From CAYFKJ01 sp964528595 (GTDB lineage: Bacteria > Pseudomonadota > Alphaproteobacteria > UBA2966), in the NCBI GenBank assembly GCA_964528595.1, contig CAZGTM010000001.1, positions 62,001-126,000 on the forward strand: DNA of 64,000 bases, in the 5' to 3' direction. Every line of letters begins with the position of its first letter. The first letter of the stretch is position 1. This document shows, piece by piece, positions 18,087 through 26,180 of this stretch. Made by a program: the position numbers and the translations under genes. A model generated the notes under the pieces. That model was not told the origin of the DNA. It made no database searches and worked only from the letters and a program-made list of their open reading frames with translations.

Positions 18087-18163
18087 GCGCCCGTAGCTCA
18101 GCTGGATAGAGCACTAGACTACGAATCTAGGGGTCGGGAGTTCGAATCTTCCCGGGCGCGCCA
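18087..18163 (+). tRNA. tRNA-Arg (anticodon ACG)
   Basis: 77 bases including an encoded CCA. Acceptor stem GCGCCCG/CGGGCGC, D arm GCTCAGCTGGATAGAGC, anticodon stem CTAGA/TCTAG around loop CTACGAA (ACG), T arm with GTTCGAATC. Reads CGN-type arginine codons. Confidence 0.97.
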
Positions 18164-18241
18164 TTTCCCTTTCACAAATTTTCCCTCACCGATGAATTCG
18201 CTCCGGGCGCGACATCCGCGCGCGACGGCGGCATACTTGTG

Positions 18242-19978
18242 ATGATGCGCCGAACAACCTGGACATGCCTGATTGCACTGTGGCTGATCGCCCCGGGGGC
18301 CGGACCCTGGCAAATCGGGGCGGCCGTTGCCGCGTTGAAGACGGGCGATATCGGGACCCGCTCGCTCGAGTACTTTCTGCCACGCAGTCCGGTCGTGCTT
18401 CAGGTTCAACTGCTGCTGTCGGAACTGGGGCTTTATGAGGGACCTGTTGACGGCCGCCTCAACGATGAGCTTGAAGTTGCGGTAAAGAGTTATCAGAACG
18501 GCGCAGGATTGGAGCCGGACGGACGCATCAGCGACGAGTTGCTGGCCCATATTGAATTTGGCACGGAAGCCCGGGAGTTGTTGGCGCGTCTCGACAAGGT
18601 GGGCGCCCAACAACAAGACGCGGCGCGACAAAAATTGGCAGCCAATCCGGAGACCCAATCGCTGCTGGACGAGGCGGCAAAATCTCAGGCCGCCGATCCG
18701 GCGCGCGACTCTCGGCCCTGTTTTGCGGCCCCGACGGTTGCTTGTCTGACGAAGGAAGCCATTGATACCGCGACAGCCATCCACCGTCCCCATTTCCGCG
18801 ATTGGGTGTTCGGTGAAATCGCCGGCGTTCAGGCCCGCGCCGGGCGGCCCATGGAGGCGCGCCGCAGTGCAGGCCGAATTTCAGACCCCCGCCTGATTAT
18901 TGCCGCGCTGGGCAATATCGCCAAGGCTCAGGCGGGCAATGGCGAGTTGAAGTCGTCCTTGGAAAGCGCCGGGATTATTCCCGATATCTGGGCCCGGGCG
19001 GATGCTCTGGTTGCCGTTGCCATCGCCCAGAGCCGCGCCGGCGCCTGGCCGGAAGCCCGTGAAACCGCCCTGATGATCGAGGGACTATTGATGGAGATAT
19101 CCGGGGATCGACCGCATATCCCGATGTTGAGCCGGCTTGCCAAGGGTTTATTTGCCGCCGGTGACGTTACGGTATCGAAATCAATTATCGATCGACACAG
19201 GGTCAAACTGGAAAATAATGTTTCGAAATCGCAACAATACCGTGAAAAGAGGGCGCCGAATCGGGCCCTGGCGATCGCCTATGCTGATTTGGATCTGCCG
19301 GACGCGGCGCTTTCCCTTATTTCGGACGAGCAAACGGACGACCGGGACCGCTCTGTCTATCTCGCGCTGGCCAAGGCCTTGGCGAGGGCCGGGGACGACG
19401 ACAGGGCCGGTCAAATGGTGGCGCGTCTGTCGGAAGCGCGATATCGGGCCGTCGGCTGGACAAATGTCGCCCGTATTCAGAACGGCGCCGGTAGGTTCGT
19501 GAGCGGCCGTCAGAGTTTGCTCCAGGCCGAAATAGCAGTTCGTGAAATCGAGATGTCGAAAACATATGCCAGGGCACACGCCCTCAAAGGCATCGCTGAA
19601 ACCTGGCTTGACGTGAATGACTTGGAGAGGGCCAAAACAACCGCCCAGATCGTCCCAAATCCAGCTCTTCGGGGCATGATCTGGCGGCTCATTGCGGCCG
19701 CTCACCTCCGACGGAACGAGGCGGAAAAAGCGGTTGCCGCCAAGGCTGCGGCCGTCCGGGCGGCGGAGGCGGTAAACAGCCCGCTCGACCGGGTCTGGCA
19801 CTACACCAACGTGGCAATATCGTTATCCGCCGCCGGCAATAGCGAACCCGCCCGGGAGGCCTTCAGGGCGGCCCTCGAGGTGGCCGAAACCATGTCGAGC
19901 GCCTGGGCCAGGGCACAGGCGCTCGCCCGGCTGGCAGGGGCTCTTATCAGCCTATCCCAGGCGCCGGACGACAAATAA
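18242..19978 (+). CDS. Exported peptidoglycan-binding-domain protein with TPR-like repeats
   Basis: About 578 residues. An N-terminal hydrophobic signal is followed by a PG_binding_1-like domain (residues about 45-100: PVVLQVQLLLSELGLYEGPVDGRLNDEL, AVKSYQNGAGLEPDGRISDELL). The remaining 400 residues are alpha-helical repeats of about 35 residues (LIIAALGNIAKAQAGNGEL, ALVAVAIAQSRAGAWPEARETA, ALAKALARAGDDDRAGQMVARL) resembling TPR/Sel1-type scaffolds. Likely a periplasmic or envelope scaffold. Start is GTG 18239, ATG 18242 or 18245. It opens the secretion/signalling region that runs to 33 kb. Confidence 0.82.
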   Translation: MMRRTTWTCLIALWLIAPGAGPWQIGAAVAALKTGDIGTRSLEYFLPRSPVVLQVQLLLSELGLYEGPVDGRLNDELEVAVKSYQNGAGLEPDGRISDELLAHIEFGTEARELLARLDKVGAQQQDAARQKLAANPETQSLLDEAAKSQAADPARDSRPCFAAPTVACLTKEAIDTATAIHRPHFRDWVFGEIAGVQARAGRPMEARRSAGRISDPRLIIAALGNIAKAQAGNGELKSSLESAGIIPDIWARADALVAVAIAQSRAGAWPEARETALMIEGLLMEISGDRPHIPMLSRLAKGLFAAGDVTVSKSIIDRHRVKLENNVSKSQQYREKRAPNRALAIAYADLDLPDAALSLISDEQTDDRDRSVYLALAKALARAGDDDRAGQMVARLSEARYRAVGWTNVARIQNGAGRFVSGRQSLLQAEIAVREIEMSKTYARAHALKGIAETWLDVNDLERAKTTAQIVPNPALRGMIWRLIAAAHLRRNEAEKAVAAKAAAVRAAEAVNSPLDRVWHYTNVAISLSAAGNSEPAREAFRAALEVAETMSSAWARAQALARLAGALISLSQAPDDK

Positions 19979-20004
19979 AATTTTGCCTGGAACAGGTAAT
20001 TTTT
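19977..20004 (+). terminator. Possible intrinsic terminator after the TPR-like gene
   Basis: AAAATT ... CCTG-GAA-CAGG ... AATTTT followed by T, with a small internal loop. The stem is weak in GC and starts inside the stop codon, but ends in a T-rich run. Confidence 0.45.
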
Positions 20005-20340
20005 GTGAAAAACGAACGGTCGTAGATGGTTGGATGAAAGAACCAAATATAGAGAATGCTGTTATTTCAATGAGTTAATTTTACCGCCCATTATTTAACC
20101 AACTAATCCTTATGGGTATATCTAAGAGTTTGAAAATAAACAAAAAAATTACCTTTTATGTGCCTCGTACCCCTTGATTGCACGGTCGTTCAGGTCCATA
20201 TTCGTACGAGCGGTACAAAAGCGAGCCGCTTTCTATGCGTACATGCGTTCGATGATGTCGCCTGACAAGGCGGATTGCCTGGAAATAACCGTCCAATCGG
20301 ACACAAATACGTCGTAACCAACTAGCCGGAGGTCCCAGCC
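20005..20340. other. AT-rich upstream region of the FecR-domain gene
   Basis: A markedly AT-rich stretch (especially 20030-20160) against a GC-rich background. It contains no plausible gene. A weak promoter candidate is TTGATT (20174-20179), 17-base spacer, CATATT (20197-20202). The ribosome site GGAGG ends eight bases before the GTG start at 20341. No c-di-GMP riboswitch was recognised. Confidence 0.45.
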
Positions 20341-23139
20341 GTGGCCGTAGATAAACTCCAATCAGACCTGTCCGTTGACGAACTTCTCTCCTCGGGCGGC
20401 GGCGAAGCGGCCGTTCTGGATGCACCGGGCGCCGAGACCCTTGTCGTGCCGGGCGGTACCATGCTGCTGGTTGCCGATTTCGCCCGCGAAGGTCCCGATC
20501 TGCTGATCGAGGGCCCGAACGGTGAGGAAGTTGTCGTTCGCGACTATTTCACGATGGAAGAGCCGCCCGCCCTGCAAACTTCGGGCGGTGCGCAGTTAAC
20601 CGGCGATCTGGTCAGCCGACTGGCGGGTTCCGCCTCGGCAGACATGGTGGCGGATGCCTCGGGCGGCGGCGCCGCGGCGCAACCCATTGGCACGGTCGAA
20701 ACGGCAACCGGTTCGGTAACGGCGATCCGGGCTGACGGTTCCCGGGTAACCCTGAACGCCGGTGATCCGGTCTACCAGGGCGATGTCCTTGAAACCGATG
20801 GCGAGGGCGCGGTCGGCCTCACCTTTATCGATGACACGACGTTCTCGTTGGGCGAGGACGGGCGCATGGTGCTGGACGAATTGGTTTACGACGCCGAAAC
20901 CCATGAGGGCACCTCCGCCGTTTCCGTCGTTCAGGGTGTATTTAGTTTCGTATCCGGCTCGATCGCCAAGTCCGGCCCCGACGCCATGACCATTCGCACG
21001 CCCGTCGCGACCATCGGTATCCGCGGCACCAAGGTTGCCGTAAAGGCCGGCGCCGAAGGCGAGGAAAACGTCATTACACTGCTTGAGGAAGATGGCGGCA
21101 TCACGGGCGAGATCGTTGTCACCAACTCGGCCGGCAGCCAGATCCTGAACGTGCCCAATCAGACGACCACCATCAACAGCTTCTTCGTGGCGCCCAGCGA
21201 CCCCGTCGTTTTGCCTGATTCGCAAATCAACCAGATGTTTGGCAGCACCATCGATGTGCTGCCCGAGCACAGCGCCAACACCGGCAGCAGTGACCGAGAA
21301 GACGACGAAACCCGGCGCGACGAAAGAGGTGAAGAAGGTGGCGAAGAAGCCGCCGCCGAGGAGGAAGGCGAAGGCGAGGAAGGCGAGGAAGGCGAAGAGG
21401 AGCTTGCCGAGGGCGAGGGTGAAGGCGAAGAAGAGGGCGAGGAAGAAGGCGAGGGCGAGGAAGAAGGCGAAGAGGAATTAGCCGAGGGCGAAGGCGAGGG
21501 CGAAGAGGATGCTATCGCGGAAGCCGAAGGCGAAGCGGAAGGCGAAGCCGAAGCAGAGGCAGAAGCCATCGCAGAAGCCGAGGGCGAAGCGGAAGCCGAA
21601 GAACTAGCTGAGGGCGAAGGCGAGGGCGAGGCGGTTGCCGAAGCCGAAGGCGAGATCGAAGAAGAGGGCGAAGCCGAGGGTGAGACCACCGCTCAGGCCG
21701 CCGCCGCCGGCCTTGATGAGGAAGGCGACGACAGCGAAGCCATTGCGGATGCGGATGGCGACGATGGGACCGAGAGCGAGGCCATCGCCGAAGGCGGTGA
21801 TGATCTCGGCGACGACCTAGGTGGCGACGAAGAAAGTGAGGCCATCGCTGAGGCCGACGGTCAGAATGAGCTGGAAGTTGAAGCCGAAAACGCCGGCGCC
21901 GATGCCGAGGACGTTGCCCTCGCGAGCGCCGCCGCGGAAATCGCCGAGGAAATCGCCCGGGCGGAGGGCCTGTCTGAAGCCGAAATCGAACAAGCTAAGA
22001 AAGACGCTTTCGAAGAGACCCTGAGCGGCGAAGCAAGCGTTGACGACCTGATTGAAACCGCATCCGGGGGCAACGACACCGGCGATATTAGTGCCAGTTT
22101 GGGCGACACCCCGCAGCCCATCGTGCCGGACGGCCCGATATTCGACGACCCCAGCATTCTCGCCTACGACCCGTTTGCCGCCGGCGGTTCGGGTGGTTCT
22201 GGTTTGGAAGATCTCGGCAGTACGCCGGCACCGGAACCTGAGGGCGAGCCGGAAGCCGCGACCGTCGAGGAAGAGGAAGTTGAAGAGGTTGTTGCGGTCG
22301 TCGAGGAAGAAGAAGAGGAAGAAGAAGTCGTCGTCGAGCCCGAACCGGAGCCCGAGCCCGAACCCGAGCCCGAGCCCGAGCCGGAAGTCGCCGATGATCC
22401 CACTCTGGGCGTCTCGGACGCCGCCGGCGACGAAGATACGGTGATCGCCCTCGACATTTCCGCCGGACTGACGGACACGGACGGCTCGGAAACCCTCTCC
22501 GTCGTCATCACGGGCGTTCCCACCGGTGCGACCCTGAGTGCCGGCACCAACAACAATGACGGCTCTTGGACGCTCTCGGGCGACCAACTGTCCGGATTGA
22601 CCATTACGCCGGCTTTGAACGACGGCAGCGACATGTCGTTGACTGTCACGGCGAAAGCCACGGAAGCTGACGGCGATACCGCTTCGGTTAGCCAGACGCT
22701 TTCCGTGGATGTCACGGGCGTGGCCGACTTGCCGTCGGTCGTCGTCAGTGCCGCCACGGGCGGCGAGGATCTCGAGATCCCGCTCAACATCAGCGCCAAC
22801 CTGACAGATACGGATGGCTCGGAAGTCCTCCTCGTGCGCATCGACGGCGTGCCTGAAGGTGCCACTTTGAGCGCCGGTACAGATCAGGGCGACGGTGCCT
22901 GGTCCGTCAGTCCCGACGATCTGGCGGGCTTGACCATCACCCCGCCGCAGGACGCATCGGGCGATTTCAGCCTGTCGATTACGGCGACTTCCCTTGAGGC
23001 CGGCTCGTCTTCGACGACGACGAGCACCTTCAGTCTGGACGTGACCGGCATTGCCGATACGCCTGATGTAACAGCTGCCGACGTGGCGGGGAACGAGGAT
23101 GAAGCAATCGCCTTGGACCTGTCTGCCGGCATCACGTGA
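20341..23139 (+). CDS. FecR-domain acidic repeat protein with Ig/cadherin-like repeats, apparently 3'-truncated
   Basis: 932 residues from GTG 20341. Order: N-terminal region of about 110 residues; a FecR-like domain (about 115-290: GSVTAIRADGSRVTLNAGDPVYQGDVLETDGEGAVGL, MTIRTPVATIGIRGTKVAVK); a very acidic Glu/Gly/Ala tract (about 325-560); a Pro-Glu repeat (about 665-680); then two repeats of about 110 residues (NEDxxIxLDxSAxLTDTDGSE...VTGxAD) and the first 27 residues of a third. It stops exactly where DTDGSE should follow. Such proteins are usually much longer type I secretion substrates with a C-terminal export signal, which is missing here. A type I exporter lies 7-10 kb downstream. Confidence 0.85.
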   Translation: MAVDKLQSDLSVDELLSSGGGEAAVLDAPGAETLVVPGGTMLLVADFAREGPDLLIEGPNGEEVVVRDYFTMEEPPALQTSGGAQLTGDLVSRLAGSASADMVADASGGGAAAQPIGTVETATGSVTAIRADGSRVTLNAGDPVYQGDVLETDGEGAVGLTFIDDTTFSLGEDGRMVLDELVYDAETHEGTSAVSVVQGVFSFVSGSIAKSGPDAMTIRTPVATIGIRGTKVAVKAGAEGEENVITLLEEDGGITGEIVVTNSAGSQILNVPNQTTTINSFFVAPSDPVVLPDSQINQMFGSTIDVLPEHSANTGSSDREDDETRRDERGEEGGEEAAAEEEGEGEEGEEGEEELAEGEGEGEEEGEEEGEGEEEGEEELAEGEGEGEEDAIAEAEGEAEGEAEAEAEAIAEAEGEAEAEELAEGEGEGEAVAEAEGEIEEEGEAEGETTAQAAAAGLDEEGDDSEAIADADGDDGTESEAIAEGGDDLGDDLGGDEESEAIAEADGQNELEVEAENAGADAEDVALASAAAEIAEEIARAEGLSEAEIEQAKKDAFEETLSGEASVDDLIETASGGNDTGDISASLGDTPQPIVPDGPIFDDPSILAYDPFAAGGSGGSGLEDLGSTPAPEPEGEPEAATVEEEEVEEVVAVVEEEEEEEEVVVEPEPEPEPEPEPEPEPEVADDPTLGVSDAAGDEDTVIALDISAGLTDTDGSETLSVVITGVPTGATLSAGTNNNDGSWTLSGDQLSGLTITPALNDGSDMSLTVTAKATEADGDTASVSQTLSVDVTGVADLPSVVVSAATGGEDLEIPLNISANLTDTDGSEVLLVRIDGVPEGATLSAGTDQGDGAWSVSPDDLAGLTITPPQDASGDFSLSITATSLEAGSSSTTTSTFSLDVTGIADTPDVTAADVAGNEDEAIALDLSAGIT
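21328..21690 (+). repeat. Low-complexity acidic repeat (GAA/GGC/GAG codon tract)
   Basis: About 120 codons almost entirely Glu, Gly and Ala, built from GGCGAGGAAGGCGAA-type units within the FecR-domain gene. A separate Pro-Glu dipeptide run lies at about 22336-22386. Such tracts expand and contract easily and can disturb assembly. Confidence 0.9.
22396..23139 (+). repeat. Tandem Ig/cadherin-like domain repeats (2 complete, 1 cut)
   Basis: Unit 1 is 22396-22728 (111 codons), unit 2 is 22729-23058 (110 codons), and unit 3 starts at 23059 and ends after 26-27 codons at the stop. Shared landmarks are LDIS/LNIS/LDLS, TDTDGSE, GVPxGATLSAGT, LxGLTITP and VTGxAD. Confidence 0.9.
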
Positions 23140-23341
23140 CGTGCCCCCAATGTTTGTACCACGTCCTATGTTAGTCTGTTTGCCATCCGTTCTGAGGCCC
23201 GTTTCGGCTGTAGCCCATCAACAGCGAAGGCCGTAACGGGCCGGTGGCGGCGACAAGCCTAAAGAAGCGCTGAAAGACGGCGAAGTACAGGAACAGAAAG
23301 TCAAACGCGGCGTCAATAAAGTCGTCCTCATCACCGCGGTC

Positions 23342-25318
23342 GTGCTGGTCGCGGTCGCCGTGGGCGGTGTCCTCGGTGTTTTTTGGTTTATCGATTCAGA
23401 ACGGGCGCGCGACCACCAATCCTGGCAGGTCCGGCTCGGCATTGTCGCCGACAGCCGCGCCGCAGCGGTGCGGGAATGGATCGACGGGCAGTACGACGTG
23501 CTGCGGGAGCTCTCGGAAAACGCGTCGCTGCAGCTCTACATGACCGAGCTGATGTTGAGCGAGGGCGACCGATCGCAGATCACCGATGAACCCGCCCAGG
23601 CGGGCTACCTCAGGAACCTCCTGGTGGCGACGGCCGAGCGCTCGGGCTTTACCGCACCCACCTCGGCGGGAGAAGTCAGCGCCAACGTCGAAAAGGCCGG
23701 CGTGGCCGGCATCGCTCTGACGGATACCAACGGCGACGTCCTGGTCGCGACGCCCGCCATGCCGCCGGTGACGGGAAAGCTGAGGGCGGCGGTCGCCGGC
23801 ATGGCTGACGGTTCACCTGGCATCGTCGATTTGTACCTGGGCCTTTCCGGATTGCCCTCCATGGCCTTCATCACGCCCGTCTATGCCGTGCAGGGCGGAA
23901 CCGGCGCCGCCGACTTTATTGGACTGGTGATCGGCGTGCGCATCGTCGGTGATGATCTTTACGGCCGCCTTGAACAGCCCGGTGAGATCGAGGAAAGCGC
24001 CGAGACCTACTTGGTGCGGGCGGCTAAGCCCAACGTCGAATACCTCTCGCCGTTGAAGGACGGCACGCCACCCCTGAAGCGCCGTCTGGCGCAAAACACG
24101 CCGGATCTGGCGGCGGCCTTCGTCATCGAAACTGCCGGCGGCTTCGACATCATGCGCGATTATGACGGCACCGAGGTTCTGGTCACGGGGCGCACCCTCA
24201 CCCGCGTCCCCTGGACCTTGGTGCGCAAGGTTTCGACCGAGGAAGCGCTGGCCGACACCAACACCCGCCTCACCACCATGCTGGTGGTGTTCCTCATGCT
24301 GATCGGCGGCATGGCGGTCACCCTGATCGCCGTGTGGCGCCACGGCACCAGCATACGTGCGGCTGAGGCAGCGGAAGGATTTCGCATTGCCGCCGAGCGC
24401 TTCGGCAATCTCTCTAAGTTCCTCAAGGTTGTGACGGACGGGCAACCGACCTCCATCATGGCGGTGACCGACGCCGGCGTTATTACCTTTGCCAACCTCA
24501 GGGCGGCCCAGGGCACAGGCATTACCCCGGAGGATATGCTGGGCAAGTCGATGTCGAGCGTGATCGGGCCGGTGCGCGGCAAGTACTATCTGGATTACAA
24601 CGCCGAGATCATCCGCGACCGCGAGGAAATTCTCGCGGATAAGGGGCGGGTGTCCCATGAAAAGACCTTCGAGGATGAAAACGGCCGCCACATCATCCGC
24701 TCCTACCATATTCCGCTTCGGCCCGACCGGGACTATCCGCCAGGCTGCCTGATGATCCTCGACGACATCAGCGAACTGGTGCAACAACGCGAGCGCCGCA
24801 GCCTGATCATGGATCAGCTGGTGTCCACGCTGTTGACGGTCGTCGGGCGGCGCGATCCCTTCACGGCGGATCACGCCCTGCGCGTGGCCGATGTCGCCGT
24901 CATGGTCGCCAAGGAAATGGAAACCGAGGACGAAATGGTCCGCACGGCCGACATTTCCGGCAAGCTGATGAACCTGGGCAAGACCCTGGTGCCGGTGGAA
25001 ATCCTCTCCAAGGAAGGCAAGCTGACGGACGAGGAAATGAAGATCGTCCGGGACAGCGTCCAGGTCAGCGCCGACTTGCTTGAGAACGTCGATTTCGACG
25101 GCCCCGTGGTCGACACCATCCGCCTGGTCCAGGAAAAATGGGACGGCAGCGGTCCGAAAGGCATCGAGGCCAAGGAGGCGCCGTTGGCCGCCCGCACCGC
25201 CGGCCGCGCAACAGCCGCCGCGCCGGCCAAGGCCGCCGAACCGGCCGCAACGGCCCGCACCGCCGCGCCCACAGCAACCGGCCAAGCCGCCGGGCGAATA
25301 GGGATAATTAAATGGTGA
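23342..25318 (+). CDS. Membrane sensor with periplasmic domain, PAS and degenerate HD-GYP domain (both ends irregular)
   Basis: At least 658 residues. A first membrane segment, a periplasmic sensor of about 280 residues, a second membrane segment (TTMLVVFLMLIGGMAVTLIAVW), a PAS domain (SIMAVTDAGVITFANLRAAQ), then an HD-GYP-like domain. In that domain the HD pair is MN (LMNLGKTLVPVEIL), the helix histidine is lost (VRDSVQVSA), and the HH..GYP region reads VQEKWDGSGPKG with Tyr missing, so phosphodiesterase activity is unlikely. The tail is Ala-rich and its last codons and stop lie inside a palindrome. GTG 23342 falls inside the first membrane segment; the frame is open back to 23237 (KPKEALKDGEVQEQKVKRG) without a canonical start, so the 5' end looks lost. 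Confidence 0.78.
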   Translation: MLVAVAVGGVLGVFWFIDSERARDHQSWQVRLGIVADSRAAAVREWIDGQYDVLRELSENASLQLYMTELMLSEGDRSQITDEPAQAGYLRNLLVATAERSGFTAPTSAGEVSANVEKAGVAGIALTDTNGDVLVATPAMPPVTGKLRAAVAGMADGSPGIVDLYLGLSGLPSMAFITPVYAVQGGTGAADFIGLVIGVRIVGDDLYGRLEQPGEIEESAETYLVRAAKPNVEYLSPLKDGTPPLKRRLAQNTPDLAAAFVIETAGGFDIMRDYDGTEVLVTGRTLTRVPWTLVRKVSTEEALADTNTRLTTMLVVFLMLIGGMAVTLIAVWRHGTSIRAAEAAEGFRIAAERFGNLSKFLKVVTDGQPTSIMAVTDAGVITFANLRAAQGTGITPEDMLGKSMSSVIGPVRGKYYLDYNAEIIRDREEILADKGRVSHEKTFEDENGRHIIRSYHIPLRPDRDYPPGCLMILDDISELVQQRERRSLIMDQLVSTLLTVVGRRDPFTADHALRVADVAVMVAKEMETEDEMVRTADISGKLMNLGKTLVPVEILSKEGKLTDEEMKIVRDSVQVSADLLENVDFDGPVVDTIRLVQEKWDGSGPKGIEAKEAPLAARTAGRATAAAPAKAAEPAATARTAAPTATGQAAGRIGIIKW

Positions 25319-25361
25319 CAGGTACACTTTTTTGAAAAAGTGTACCTGTCACCATTTAATT
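25306..25361. repeat. Perfect palindrome, copy 1 (27-base arms, 2-base centre)
   Basis: Left arm 25306-25332 is the exact reverse complement of 25335-25361; the core is TGGTGACAGGTACACTTTT. It lies between the convergent HD-GYP-like and SUMF1-like genes and supplies the stop codon (TGA 25316-25318) of the former. The stop of the leftward gene is four bases beyond it. A second copy is at 30027-30084. It resembles REP-type hairpins moved by Y1/RAYT transposases, but no such gene is in the window. Confidence 0.95.
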
Positions 25362-25364
25362 TGA

Positions 25365-26180
25365 TCAGTAAAGCGGCAGCGCCATTCGGATGCCGATGTT
25401 GTAGCTCCAGAGTTGCTGGGGATGGCTGTCGCGCGAGGGCGATTTGGCCAGTTGCGGGAAATAATACCAGGAACCGCCGCGCACGCTGCGCCGTCCGCAA
25501 TCACCGTCCGTGCGTGGGCTGCCGTCGGCCGGCGCGCCTGCGTGGGTCTTGTTCCAGCAGTCCGACACCCATTCCCAGATATTGGCGTGCATATCGTAGA
25601 TACCCCACTTGTTGGGCTTGAACGAACCGACGGGGGCTGATTTCTTGCCGCTCCATTTGGTGCCGCATTTGCGGCAGTTGGCGTACTTCTTCTTCAGCTT
25701 ATTGCCCCACCAGTAGCCCGTCGTGCTACCGGCCCGCGCGGCATACTCCCACTCGGCTTCCGAAAGAAGGCGATAGGGGCGGCCCGTTTTCTTGGCGATA
25801 AAGGCGACGAAATCCATGGTGTCGTTCCAGGAAACGTTAACCACCGGGCGGTTTCCCCGGCCCCACTTGTGGTCGTCCGGATCCCGCTTGCAGGCGCCGT
25901 CGGCCAAGCAGGCTTCGAATTCGTCCCAGGTGACCTCATACCGGCCAACAGCCAGCGGTCCTTTAATCGTGACCTTGTGGGCCGGTTTCTGGTTCTTCTT
26001 GCCCTTGGCGTCGCCCATGGTGTAGCTGCCAGCTGGAATAACCACCATCTCGGGGCAATTGTCACAGTCCTTGAAGACGTCGCCGACTTGCTCGCCGGCG
26101 GCATCCGCCGGCCAAGTAAATCCGCCGATACTCGAGCAGATAACCAGGAAACCGAGGAGGATTTTAGGCGCCAGCTTCAT
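25365..26180 (-). CDS. Exported SUMF1/formylglycine-generating-enzyme-like protein
   Basis: About 271 residues from ATG 26180, whose ATGA overlaps the stop of the upstream TolC-like gene, so translation is coupled. A signal peptide (ILLGFLVICSSIGGFTWPADAA) is followed by the FGE-sulfatase fold: MVVIPAGSYTMGDAKG, VGRYEVTWDEFEACL, PVVNVSWNDTMDFVAFIAKKTGRPYRLLSEAEWEYAARAG, WEWVSDCW and RSVRGGSW. The cysteine pair expected just after RGGSW in true formylglycine-generating enzymes is absent, so it is probably a binding or structural relative. Other cysteines (CDNC, CRKC) may form disulfides or bind metal. Confidence 0.88.
   Translation of the reverse strand: MKLAPKILLGFLVICSSIGGFTWPADAAGEQVGDVFKDCDNCPEMVVIPAGSYTMGDAKGKKNQKPAHKVTIKGPLAVGRYEVTWDEFEACLADGACKRDPDDHKWGRGNRPVVNVSWNDTMDFVAFIAKKTGRPYRLLSEAEWEYAARAGSTTGYWWGNKLKKKYANCRKCGTKWSGKKSAPVGSFKPNKWGIYDMHANIWEWVSDCWNKTHAGAPADGSPRTDGDCGRRSVRGGSWYYFPQLAKSPSRDSHPQQLWSYNIGIRMALPLY

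Noticed and set aside
17656..18096. 146-codon plus-strand open frame before tRNA-Arg
   Set aside because: It runs into the tRNA, lacks a ribosome site, and its composition does not look like a protein.
21328..21690. Acidic Glu/Gly tract as a CRISPR-like or tandem DNA array
   Set aside because: The repetition is codon-level within an open reading frame, with no conserved repeat-spacer structure.
25190..25301. Frameshift giving a Pro-rich tail (ending QPAKPPGE) for the HD-GYP-like protein
   Set aside because: The alternative frame gives a plausible low-complexity end before the palindrome, but both frames are low complexity and no decisive evidence of a shift is visible.
23813..25327. Minus-strand open frame of 504 codons opposite the HD-GYP-like gene
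   Set aside because: Shadow frame with His/Asp/Gly-rich composition; the plus strand has recognisable PAS and HD-GYP segments.
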